From Candidatus Rhodoblastus alkanivorans (GTDB lineage: Bacteria > Pseudomonadota > Alphaproteobacteria > Rhizobiales > Beijerinckiaceae), in the NCBI RefSeq assembly GCF_022760755.1, contig NZ_JAIVFP010000001.1, positions 2,274,001 through 2,338,000 of the forward strand: DNA of 64,000 bases, given 5' to 3'. Under the pieces are notes generated by a model that ran no database searches, was not told the origin of the DNA, and saw only the letters and a program-made list of their open reading frames with translations. Positions within the stretch are counted from its first letter, which is position 1, and each line of letters starts with the position of its first letter. Made by a program: the position numbers and the translations under genes. Shown here piece by piece: positions 10,124-17,806 of the stretch.

Positions 10124-11650
10124 TTATGGCGGCGGCGCCGGAAGAGAGCGCGCGGCCGCCTCGATCAATGGCGGCGCCTTCTCGGCCGCGAGGCTTTCGG
10201 CGTCATATCCGCCGCCCAGGGCCTCAATTAGCGTTACATTGGCGGTAAACAAGGCCTGGCGCGTCGCCAGCACCGATTCTTCATCGGCGAGCAGGGTCGC
10301 TTCGGCGACCACGACCGTGGTGAAGGCGACGGTGCCGGCGCGATATTGGTTGAGATAGACGCGAACCGCCTCGGCCGCCGCGTCGCGCGCCTTTTCCCGC
10401 ACGCGCAGCTCCTTGGCGTAGACGCGCAAGGCGACGAGCTGGTCCTCGACCTGCTGGAAGGCGGTCAGCACGGTCTGGCGGTAATTGGCGACGGACTGGC
10501 GCCAGGCCGCTTTGGCGGCGTCCACCTGCGCGGCCCGCAATCCGCCGTCGAACAGAGGGTCCGCGGCGGCGGCGCCCAGCGACCAGACCTGATAGGCGGC
10601 GAGGAAGGGGAAAGCGTTCGCCCCTTCGAAGCCGCCGGCGGCGGAAAGCGTGATCGTCGGATAATAGGCGCCGACCGCGACCCCGACCAAAGCGTTCTGC
10701 TCCGCGATGGCGCGTTCGGCGGCGGCGATGTCGGGCCGGCGCTCCAAAAGGGTCGAGGGCAGGCCGGGCGGCGTCGCGGGCGGCATGCGGGCCAGGGCGC
10801 CGCGGCGGATCGTCAATTCGGACGGCGGCCGTCCGACAAGGGCCGCGATCGCATGTTCATATTGTTGGCGGAGCACGTCGGTCGCGATCGCCTGCGCCTG
10901 GGTGTTCAGGACCTGGGTCTGGGCGGTGATGAGATCCGCCTTGGAAACCGTGCCGCTGTTGTACTGATTCCGGGTGATTTTTTCGGTTTCCTGATAGATC
11001 TTGACCGTTCGGTTGAGCAGATCTTTCAGCGAATCTTGGTAGCGCAGGTTGAAATAGGCGATGGCGAGCTGGGCCTGGGCGGAGAGCGTCGCATTGGCGA
11101 GCAACGCCGAATCCGCCTGCGCGAGAGCGACATTGCCCTCGACCTGGCGGCCGATCTTGCCCCAGATGTCTATGGTCCAGCCGACGGTCCCCTGCGGATA
11201 GAAAAGGGTGCGGGCGAAGGCGTGGCTGGTGTTCGTTCCAAGAGAGGTGGTCCCGGAGCCGCCGCTGGAAAGGACGCCCGAGCCCTCCCCGGAGCGGGTG
11301 ACGGGATATTGGCCGTTGATGGCAGGCAGGAGGCTGGCCTGCGTTTCGCGGATCACGGCTCGCGCCTGCTCGTAAGATGCGAGCGAGGCGGCGACGTTCT
11401 GGTTGGTGACCGCGACCTGCGGCAGAAGGCGGTTCAACTCGGCGTCACGATAGACCGTCCACCAGGCGCCGCGGTCGGCGCCGTCGCGCGGCCGGGCAGG
11501 GCGCCAGTCTTTCGATTCCTTGAATTTCGCTGGAACCGGCGCGGTCGGGCGGACATAGTCCGGTCCCACGCTGCAGGCGGCGAGAATCACAGGCGCGCTC
11601 AGGGCCGGGAGAATTTTCAGGGCGCGCGAGCGGAACGAAAATCCTGCCAT
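10124..11650 (-). CDS. Outer-membrane efflux lipoprotein (OprM/NodT family)
   Basis: Trimeric outer-membrane channel subunit of 508 residues. The N-terminus has a lipoprotein signal ending in ILAAC, giving a lipidated cysteine at about residue 26, followed by the family phrase SVGPDYVRPTAPVPAKF. Two repeated OEP (TolC-like) halves follow, including SLLERRPDIAAAERAIAEQN in the second half, a NodT/OprM hallmark. It is the first gene of the minus-strand operon with the adaptor and two pump genes, so all three parts of a tripartite exporter are encoded together. Having the channel gene first, rather than last, is less common. The upstream 530 bases must hold the operon promoter. Confidence 0.9.
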   Translation of the reverse strand: MAGFSFRSRALKILPALSAPVILAACSVGPDYVRPTAPVPAKFKESKDWRPARPRDGADRGAWWTVYRDAELNRLLPQVAVTNQNVAASLASYEQARAVIRETQASLLPAINGQYPVTRSGEGSGVLSSGGSGTTSLGTNTSHAFARTLFYPQGTVGWTIDIWGKIGRQVEGNVALAQADSALLANATLSAQAQLAIAYFNLRYQDSLKDLLNRTVKIYQETEKITRNQYNSGTVSKADLITAQTQVLNTQAQAIATDVLRQQYEHAIAALVGRPPSELTIRRGALARMPPATPPGLPSTLLERRPDIAAAERAIAEQNALVGVAVGAYYPTITLSAAGGFEGANAFPFLAAYQVWSLGAAAADPLFDGGLRAAQVDAAKAAWRQSVANYRQTVLTAFQQVEDQLVALRVYAKELRVREKARDAAAEAVRVYLNQYRAGTVAFTTVVVAEATLLADEESVLATRQALFTANVTLIEALGGGYDAESLAAEKAPPLIEAAARSLPAPPP

Positions 11651-12180
11651 CAGCGCTGCCCTCCGCGCGGCGCGCCGGACTGTTCCCGCCGCCGACTTCG
11701 ATCAAGCAGCCTTCTGGCCGACATTTCCATTCCTGTTTTCCTTCGCCGGGCGGGCTCAAGCCAGGCCGTACGCAATCAGCCGGCTTTTGAGCGCCGGCAT
11801 ATGAACCATTCATTAACGATTCGCGCCGTCTTCGGTAAGGGCTGCGGGGCCACAGCGCGGCAAAATCGCCAACCTGTGGCCGAAATGCGATGCCGCGCCA
11901 TGGGGCCCGAGTCTTGACGGCGCGGCGGGGCTTGGCTAGACGGCCTGCCGACAAGGTCAAGAATGGAACCGTCTTTTCCGGCCCGTAGGGCGCTGGAGGC
12001 GACGCGCTGGGAAAGGCTCGCCCCCTGCTGGCGAGAGGTTTTGCGTCGCCGCAAGGGCGATCTGGCGAAATCGCTGGCGCCGGAAGCCGTGACTATCCGT
12101 TCATGCGCGATTCAGCTTGGCGCCGTGTGGATTCGGCCGGCCTTCGGGCGGTACGTCTTAAAGTGCAAGGTTTGGATGAG
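11651..12180. other. Divergent intergenic region between the efflux operon and the acyltransferase gene
   Basis: About 530 bases without a convincing gene. It must contain the minus-strand promoter of the efflux operon and the plus-strand promoter of the lpxL-like gene. An inverted repeat GCCGGC...GCCGGC lies at 11779-11798 and could be an operator or hairpin. No regulator gene of the TetR, MarR or two-component type adjoins the pump operon. I could not identify a clear -35/-10 pair. Confidence 0.5.
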
Positions 12181-13059
12181 ATGGCAGGGCGCAAGGAGCC
12201 GAATTTTCGTTATTGGATTGAATATCTCGGCTTTCGCCTGTTGGGCGCGGTCTTTTCCTCCATGCCCGTCGAATGGGCCTCCAATGTCGCCGGCGCGCTG
12301 ATGGCGCGGATCGGGCCGCGCTCCAAAAAGCGCCAGCCCCGGCTGATGCGCAATCTCGCCGCCGCCTTTCCCGAAATGAGCCAGGCCGAGCGTGACAAGC
12401 TGGCGAATGACGTGTGGCGCAATATCGGCCGCGTCGTCGGAGAATTCTTCCATATCGACGCCATCGTGCGCGACCGCGTCGAGGTCGCCAATCCGGAACT
12501 GCTCATTGAAATCGCCAAGAGCGGCAAGGGCGCGGTGCTGTGCGGAGCCCATCAGGCGAATTGGGAGGGCGCGAGCGCGGTCGTCAACAAGTTCGGCCTC
12601 AGCCCGATGGCGGTCTATCGCCCGATGAGCAATCCTTTCGTGGACGCTGAAATGCTGCGGCGGCGCGGCAAATATTACGCCGGCGGATTGATGGCCAAGC
12701 ACGATCCCGAAACGCCAGTCGCCCTGATCCGCCATGCGCGCGCCGGCGGCGTGGTCGGCGTGCTGGTCGATCAGCAGGCCTATATGGGCCTGCCGACGCC
12801 CTTTTTCGGCCGTCCGGCCCAGACCACGCCCTTTCCCGCGCTGATCGCGCGGCAATGCAACGTGCCTTTGCTGCTGATCCACGGCTATCGCATGCGCGGC
12901 GTCCGCTTCAAAATGTTCATCACCCCGATCGAAGTCCCGCGCACCGACGACCGCAATGCCGACGTCTACGCCGCGACCGCGGCGATGCAGGCGGAGCTTG
13001 AAAACTCGATCCGCCAGCATCCCGACCAATGGATGTGGACCCACGACAGGTGGCGGTGA
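12181..13059 (+). CDS. Lipid A biosynthesis lauroyl/myristoyl acyltransferase (LpxL/HtrB family)
   Basis: Inner-membrane enzyme that transfers a secondary acyl chain from acyl-ACP to the lipid A precursor. With a start at 12181 it has 292 residues, close to the family's usual 290-310. The LPLAT catalytic motif is visible as HQANWE, preceded by GKGAVLCGA, and a later conserved block reads DQQAYMGLPTPFFGRPA. The C-terminal QHPDQWMWTHDRW is the family's terminal signature. An in-frame ATG at 12103 would add 26 residues of unconvincing sequence (MRDSAWRRVDSAG), so I prefer 12181. The fatty acid donor and acylation site (LpxL or LpxM role) cannot be fixed from sequence. Confidence 0.87.
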   Translation: MAGRKEPNFRYWIEYLGFRLLGAVFSSMPVEWASNVAGALMARIGPRSKKRQPRLMRNLAAAFPEMSQAERDKLANDVWRNIGRVVGEFFHIDAIVRDRVEVANPELLIEIAKSGKGAVLCGAHQANWEGASAVVNKFGLSPMAVYRPMSNPFVDAEMLRRRGKYYAGGLMAKHDPETPVALIRHARAGGVVGVLVDQQAYMGLPTPFFGRPAQTTPFPALIARQCNVPLLLIHGYRMRGVRFKMFITPIEVPRTDDRNADVYAATAAMQAELENSIRQHPDQWMWTHDRWR

Positions 13060-13387
13060 GGCTGCACGCAACGATGACGCCGTTGGGGCGTTACGCCTGT
13101 CTCGCCGAGGTCGAACAGGCGCCGGCGGACACCGCGCGCTCGATCGCCATCGCGAAGTCCTGAAAGCCGATGTTCAGGATATGAGCGGTCTGGAAAGCGG
13201 CGCCCGCGATTTTGCCGACAGGCTGTCATGCGCTTTGCAGGCGGCTCTTCTCGTCCAGCATGCCCCCGCGGCGACGGCCGACGCCTTCTGCCGCTCCAGG
13301 CTCGAAAGCGGGCGCCGCCATCTCTATGGCGCGCTGCCGCGCGACGTGAACTTTCGCGCCATCGTCGATCGCGCCGCGCCGCGATAG
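13060..13387 (+). pseudogene. Relic of an AidB-type acyl-CoA dehydrogenase C-terminus
   Basis: Translation of the frame ending at 13387 gives a stretch from about 13125 that resembles the extreme C-terminus of AidB / DNA-alkylation-response acyl-CoA dehydrogenases: ALQAALLVQHAPAATADAFC, then SRLESG, YGALP and NFRAIVDRA. The flavin- and substrate-binding domains that should precede it are absent. The frame has no sensible start and runs directly on from the end of the acyltransferase gene in another frame. I read it as a 3' remnant left by deletion, possibly when the neighbouring envelope genes arrived. The family assignment is from memory of the motif and needs a protein search. Confidence 0.6.
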
Positions 13388-13404
13388 GGCGAGCGGTCGG
13401 GAAC

Positions 13405-14151
13405 CTAAAATCCGGGCCGCCTGGCGAAGGCGTGCCAGAGGCGGACCTGGGCGCGATAGAGCGGACGCAGGGTTTCTCGCGCCAGCCTGTGCGGCAGCGG
13501 CTTTTTCTTCGCCTGAATGGTCGAGCCGCCGATCCCGGCCGAGGCGTCGCGCACGCCCGAGGGCTGGAAAGCCAGCAGTTCGACACCCGTCACCCAGGAC
13601 ATTTGCAAAAAAGTGTCCACCGGGCGGTCGAACTTTTCCGTGACGGCGAGCAGTCGCCGCGCCGCTTCCGCCGAGACGAACTGCGCTATGGCCCGCAGCG
13701 GCGGATTTTCGGGGCGAATCAGGGCGACGCCTTCGCCCCGCGCCAATATCTCTCCGCGCACGGGGGTTTTTTCGGACGGGGCGAGGGCGTAGCTCCAGAT
13801 TTTTCGGGTCTCGCGGGCGAGCGCGAAGGTTCGGGCGAAGGAATTGGGGTCGATGGCGGCGTCGTCCTCGAAAACCAAAGCATAATCCAGCCCTTCCGCG
13901 AGAATCCGCCGCCACACGGCGCGATGGCTGAGGAAAACGCCGATCTCTCCGCGATTGAGGGCGAAGGGATAGAGCGGCCGATGGCAACGGCGGCCATAGA
14001 CGCGGTCCGTCTCGTTGGGCGCGAGCAGCGCGCCGTCAGTCGCGTCCAGAATTTCGCTGGCGCAGGGCAAAGCGGCGCGCAGGCGTTCGACCTGCGGGCG
14101 CCGCTGGGCGGACCGCTCGAGATGGATGATGAACGCCTTCGGCTCGGACAT
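13405..14151 (-). CDS. Glycosyltransferase family 25 (LPS-type)
   Basis: A 248-residue cytoplasmic glycosyltransferase of the GT25 family, which adds sugars such as galactose to lipopolysaccharide or related glycans. Visible family features are the N-terminal IIHLERSAQRRPQVERL, the SHRAVWRRIL block and ALVFEDDA, where the aspartates bind the nucleotide sugar and metal. The middle segment (FVSAEAARRLL) matches the family as well. It ends with basic and aromatic residues that may touch the membrane. It is transcribed away from the neighbouring GT2 gene, which starts 143 bases upstream on the other strand. The sugar donor and acceptor are unknown. Confidence 0.82.
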   Translation of the reverse strand: MSEPKAFIIHLERSAQRRPQVERLRAALPCASEILDATDGALLAPNETDRVYGRRCHRPLYPFALNRGEIGVFLSHRAVWRRILAEGLDYALVFEDDAAIDPNSFARTFALARETRKIWSYALAPSEKTPVRGEILARGEGVALIRPENPPLRAIAQFVSAEAARRLLAVTEKFDRPVDTFLQMSWVTGVELLAFQPSGVRDASAGIGGSTIQAKKKPLPHRLARETLRPLYRAQVRLWHAFARRPGF

Positions 14152-14293
14152 GAAATTTTCGCGGGCTTCCCGCCGCGCTTTTAGCGCTCCCGGCGCGGCC
14201 TGTCAGCGGTTTGCTTTGACAAAGCCGTCTCAAAAGGCTCTTTTTTCGCCGCGCCAGAGGAAGCCAGCCCCGCCATGCCGAAAAGGCCTTTCC

Positions 14294-15391
14294 ATGCATG
14301 ATTCGCAACCGCGTCTCGACGCTCAGGTCGCGAAGGACGCCGCCGCCGCGCGACGGGAAGCCGGACGGCGTCTGGCGGCCGGCAAAAAGCCCAGCCTGAT
14401 GCGGCTGGCGCTCAATCCGTCGCTCGTTTTTCTGCGGGTTTATCTTGGAGAGGGTTGGCTGCTTCGCGGGACGCGGGGCTATATCCGCGCCCGTGCGGCG
14501 CAGCTTGCTTCCTTCCTGACCGAAGCGACCCATTTCCAGATGGCGACCGGCGCGCGCTCCCCTGCGCCGAATTCGGCCGCCGATATCCCCGCTTTCCAGG
14601 GCGCCACGCTGCCGCTGTCGGCGACGATCATCTGCAAGAACGAAGGCGGCTATATCGAAAAATGCGTCGCAAGCCTCGACGGCTTCGCCGAAATCGTCGT
14701 GGTGGATTCCGGCTCGACCGACGCGACGCTCGATATTCTGCGCGGTTTCATCGCACGCGGCTGGCCCATCAAGCTCGTCGAGCGCGACTGGTTGGGCTAT
14801 GCGAAGCAGAAGCAATTCGCCTGGGAGCAGGCGACGCGCGACTGGGTTTTGAGCATCGATTCCGACGAATGGCTCGACGACGACCTGCGACGCGAACTGC
14901 CCGCGCTTCTCGCCGCGCCCGATGAAGTGGTCGGCTGGCGCCTGCGTCGCCCGCTGGCGTTTTACGGTCAGTTGAACGTTCCGCCGAAAGATGCAAAGCC
15001 CGAACGGATCATCAGGCTGGCGCGGCGCGAAAAAGTGCGTTTCGACGAAAGCGCGCTGGTGCATGAGGGGCTGGTGGCCGACGGCCGGGTTCTGGAGGCC
15101 AGTCGAGGCCTGCTGCGCCACGATCGCGCCTTGCGCATAGACGAGCAGATTCTCAAGGAGGCGACCTACGCCTGCCTCAAGGCGCAACAGAGGATTCTGC
15201 GCGGCAAGAAGCCGTCACTGCTCAAGCTCGTGGTCAATCCCCCGCTTTATTTCCTGAGGATTTTCTTCCTCAACCGTGTCTTTCTCTATTGGATCGACGG
15301 CTATATTCTCGCTCGCACGCGTGCCGCCTATTCCTTCATCGGCGAGGCGCTGCATTATCAGTTGTCGCAGGACGGCGGGCGCCGCGCATAG
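14294..15391 (+). CDS. Glycosyltransferase family 2, WaaE/KdtX-like, with duplicated flanking segments
   Basis: A 365-residue protein with a central GT-A domain: ATIICKNEGGYIEKCVASLD, then VVVDSGSTD and, later, the metal-binding DSDEWLDDD. This resembles LPS core glucosyltransferases of the WaaE/KdtX type. The start at 14294 gives MHDSQPRLD; an earlier frame extension has no family support. The odd feature is that the segment before the GT domain (about residues 31-88, KPSLMRLALNPSLVFLRVYL) is a recognisable copy of the segment after it (about residues 304-361, KPSLLKLVVNPPLYFLRIFF). The C-terminal copy is normal for the family; the N-terminal copy is extra. Both copies are hydrophobic/basic and could touch the inner membrane. 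Confidence 0.85.
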   Translation: MHDSQPRLDAQVAKDAAAARREAGRRLAAGKKPSLMRLALNPSLVFLRVYLGEGWLLRGTRGYIRARAAQLASFLTEATHFQMATGARSPAPNSAADIPAFQGATLPLSATIICKNEGGYIEKCVASLDGFAEIVVVDSGSTDATLDILRGFIARGWPIKLVERDWLGYAKQKQFAWEQATRDWVLSIDSDEWLDDDLRRELPALLAAPDEVVGWRLRRPLAFYGQLNVPPKDAKPERIIRLARREKVRFDESALVHEGLVADGRVLEASRGLLRHDRALRIDEQILKEATYACLKAQQRILRGKKPSLLKLVVNPPLYFLRIFFLNRVFLYWIDGYILARTRAAYSFIGEALHYQLSQDGGRRA

Positions 15392-15412
15392 GCGACTTTT
15401 TGACATCGGGCG

Positions 15413-16366
15413 CTAATCCAGCCGGTTCATCCGCTCGCCCTTGACGAAAGCGGCGAGAACCGCGCCGAGTTGGTCGGCCAAAGTCTGCTGCGCTTCGAGA
15501 CTCGCCCAGGCTATATGCGGCGTCACCAGCACATTCGGCCTTTGCGCCAGCCGCATGATGGCGCTGTCCATTGGCGGCGGTTCGGGGCGGGTGACGTCGA
15601 TGCCGGCGCCTGAGACGAGGCCGTCGTCGAGCGCCCGCTCCAGCGCCGCCTCGTCCACCAGCCCGCCGCGCGCGGTGTTGATGAGCAGGGGCTTTTTGCG
15701 CATCAGCGCGAACTCCGGCCCGGCGATCATGTTCTCCGTCTCGGCGTTGAGCGGGCAATGCAGCGAGAGGACGTCGGAGGTGGCCATGACCTCCTCGAAT
15801 TCCAGCGTTCCCGGCCGTGCGCGTGCGCCCTTGCGGCCGGCAAAGACCGGCTCCATGCCGAAGGCTTTTCCCAGTTCGGCGACCCTTTGTCCGAGCGAGC
15901 CGGAGCCAAACAGGCCGAGCCTTTTGCCGCGCAGATCTTTGATGGAATGGGTGTGGAGGGCGAACTGTCCGGCGGTCTGCCACGCGCCGGCGCGCACGTC
16001 GGCGACATAGGGCAGGATCTGGCGCTTGAGCGCGAGAATCAGCGCTAAGACATGTTCGGGAACCGAATCTACCGAGTAGCCGCGAATATTGGTCACGGCG
16101 ATTCCCGCCGCGCGCGCCGCCGCGAGATCGATATGGTCGAAGCCGGTGGCGGCGATTGCGATCAGCCGCAAATCGGGCAAGGCGGCGATGGTCGCGGCGT
16201 CGAAAGGGACCTTGTTGGTGACGACGATCTGCGCGCCTTGCGCGCGGGCGACAATGTCTTGCGGCGCGGTCGACGCGAAATTCGTCCATTCGTGCGGAAA
16301 GCGGGGCCGGGGGAGGACCACGCCCTCGGCGAGTGTCGCCGAGTCGAGAAAGACTATTCTGTGCAT
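15413..16366 (-). CDS. hprA: D-2-hydroxyacid dehydrogenase, probable hydroxypyruvate reductase / glycerate dehydrogenase
   Basis: A 317-residue NAD(P)-dependent enzyme. The nucleotide-binding loop is GLFGSGSLGQ, the catalytic arginine lies in INTARGGLVDEAAL, a glutamate in TRPEPP and the catalytic histidine in VTPHIAW. Several blocks (INKVP-like TNKVPF, LPDLRLIAIAATG, VPEHVLALILALKR) match the hydroxypyruvate reductase of the methylotroph Methylobacterium more closely than PGDH or lactate dehydrogenases. That enzyme reduces hydroxypyruvate to D-glycerate in the serine cycle. No other serine-cycle gene is nearby, so the pathway role is inferred. It diverges from the flavoprotein gene at 16496 and converges with the GT2 gene. 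Confidence 0.8.
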   Translation of the reverse strand: MHRIVFLDSATLAEGVVLPRPRFPHEWTNFASTAPQDIVARAQGAQIVVTNKVPFDAATIAALPDLRLIAIAATGFDHIDLAAARAAGIAVTNIRGYSVDSVPEHVLALILALKRQILPYVADVRAGAWQTAGQFALHTHSIKDLRGKRLGLFGSGSLGQRVAELGKAFGMEPVFAGRKGARARPGTLEFEEVMATSDVLSLHCPLNAETENMIAGPEFALMRKKPLLINTARGGLVDEAALERALDDGLVSGAGIDVTRPEPPPMDSAIMRLAQRPNVLVTPHIAWASLEAQQTLADQLGAVLAAFVKGERMNRLD

Positions 16367-16495
16367 GCAACCTCCGGCCTGGCCGCCGGAGACTGGCGCG
16401 GGCGGGGGCTTGAATCAAGTCGCGCCGATTGCTTCGGCGCAAGGCTTCATGCGAAATGCGCCGGTCAAGCGATTTCGACGGAAAGCGGGGGCTTC

Positions 16496-17695
16496 ATGAG
16501 CGGGCAAATCGTCATTGTCGGCGCCGGCCAGGCCGGCCTGCAAATCGCGGAAAGCCTGCGGGCGGAGGGGTTCGACGGCGAGGTGACGCTCCTGGGCCAG
16601 GAGCGTCACGCGCCCTATCAGCGGCCGCCTTTGTCGAAGGCCTGGCTCGCCGGCGAGAGCGCGGACGACCGCCTCACGATCCGCGCCCCCGATTTCTTCG
16701 CGGCAAGGAAAATCGATCTGCGCACAGGCGCCGAGGTCGAAAAGATCGACATAGCCGGACGAAAGGTCGTCCTCGCCGACGGCTCGGCGCTGTCGTGGAC
16801 TGGCCTCGCGCTGGCCACGGGCGCGCGAGCGCGGCGGGCCGATCTGCCGGGGGCCGAGCTTCCTCACGTCCGTATGCTGCGCGATCTCGATGACGCCCTT
16901 GAGATATCGCGCCGGCTCAATTCGGCGAAACATGTCGCGATTGTCGGCGGCGGCTTCATCGGGCTGGAGGTCGCGGCGGCGGCGCGCAAGCGCGGCTGCT
17001 CGACCGTGGTGATCGAGGCGCTCGACCGCCTGATGGCCCGCGCGACGACAGGGCCGATTTCGGCCTTTTTCTCCGCCCTGCACCGCGCCCATCGCGTCGA
17101 ACTGCATTTCGGCGAACAGGTCGCGGCAATTTCCGAGCGGAATGTGACGACCGTGTCGGGAAAGTCTTTTCCCGCCGATCTCGTCGTGCTCGGCATTGGC
17201 GCGATTCCCAATGACGAACTCGCCGCCGCCGCCGGACTCGAAGTTTCGCGCGGAATCGTGGTGGACGTCTACGGCCGGACCTCGCGGAAAAATATCGTGG
17301 CGGCTGGCGATTGCGCGGTCCTGCGGTGCCCCGACGGGGTTCTGCGGCGCTTCGAGAACGTGCATTTTGCGGTCGAGAGCGCCAAGGCCGCCGCCGCCGC
17401 CCTACTGGGCCGGGAAAAGCCCTTCGCGTCCGCGCCCTGGTTCTGGTCCGACCAATTTGACGTCAAGCTACAGATGGCCGGACTGAGCGATGGCCATGAC
17501 CTTTGTGTTGAAAGGCGGGCTGGCGACAACGCCTTTTCGCTGTTTTATTATCGGGGCCGTCAATTGATCGGGGTCGATTCGGTCAATCGCCCGGGCGAAC
17601 ATCTTCTGGCGCGCAAGCTCCTCGACGCGGGGCTCTCGCCCGATCCGGCGCTGGCCGCCGACAGCGCGCAGGATTTGCGGCTCCTGTTTCGCTGA
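16496..17695 (+). CDS. FAD/NAD(P)H-dependent ferredoxin reductase-like flavoprotein
   Basis: A 399-residue reductase of the rhodocoxin/putidaredoxin reductase type, which passes electrons from NAD(P)H to a ferredoxin. The FAD-binding fold begins at residue 4 (IVIVGAGQAG), followed by PYQRPPLSK, the NAD-binding GGGFIGLEVAAAARKRG in the middle, and the second FAD segment IVAAGDCAVL. The C-terminal reductase domain contains APWFWSDQFDVKLQMAG, typical of the family. The start at 16496 places the flavin fold correctly. No ferredoxin gene adjoins it. A cytochrome P450 gene lies 33 kb away, and this protein could in principle feed such an enzyme, though nothing links them. Confidence 0.85.
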   Translation: MSGQIVIVGAGQAGLQIAESLRAEGFDGEVTLLGQERHAPYQRPPLSKAWLAGESADDRLTIRAPDFFAARKIDLRTGAEVEKIDIAGRKVVLADGSALSWTGLALATGARARRADLPGAELPHVRMLRDLDDALEISRRLNSAKHVAIVGGGFIGLEVAAAARKRGCSTVVIEALDRLMARATTGPISAFFSALHRAHRVELHFGEQVAAISERNVTTVSGKSFPADLVVLGIGAIPNDELAAAAGLEVSRGIVVDVYGRTSRKNIVAAGDCAVLRCPDGVLRRFENVHFAVESAKAAAAALLGREKPFASAPWFWSDQFDVKLQMAGLSDGHDLCVERRAGDNAFSLFYYRGRQLIGVDSVNRPGEHLLARKLLDAGLSPDPALAADSAQDLRLLFR

Positions 17696-17727
17696 GGCCA
17701 AGAAATCCCCGCAATTTTGTCGCAATC

Positions 17728-17752
17728 ATGCAACAGCGTTGCATTATTGCAA
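17728..17752. promoter_or_regulatory. Overlapping TTGCA dyads upstream of ntrY
   Basis: In the 111 bases before ntrY, ATGCAAC (17728-17734) and GTTGCAT (17738-17744) form a perfect 7-bp inverted repeat with a three-base spacer. A second palindrome, TTGCATTATTGCAA (17739-17752), shares the middle arm. Three regularly placed TTGCA/TGCAA half-sites suggest a dimeric regulator that binds cooperatively. The factor is not identified. Confidence 0.5.
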
Positions 17753-17806
17753 CTCGCCTGTCCTTCCAGTAAACCTCCCTCCTGATTTCCAAACGCCTCG
17801 CGGTCA

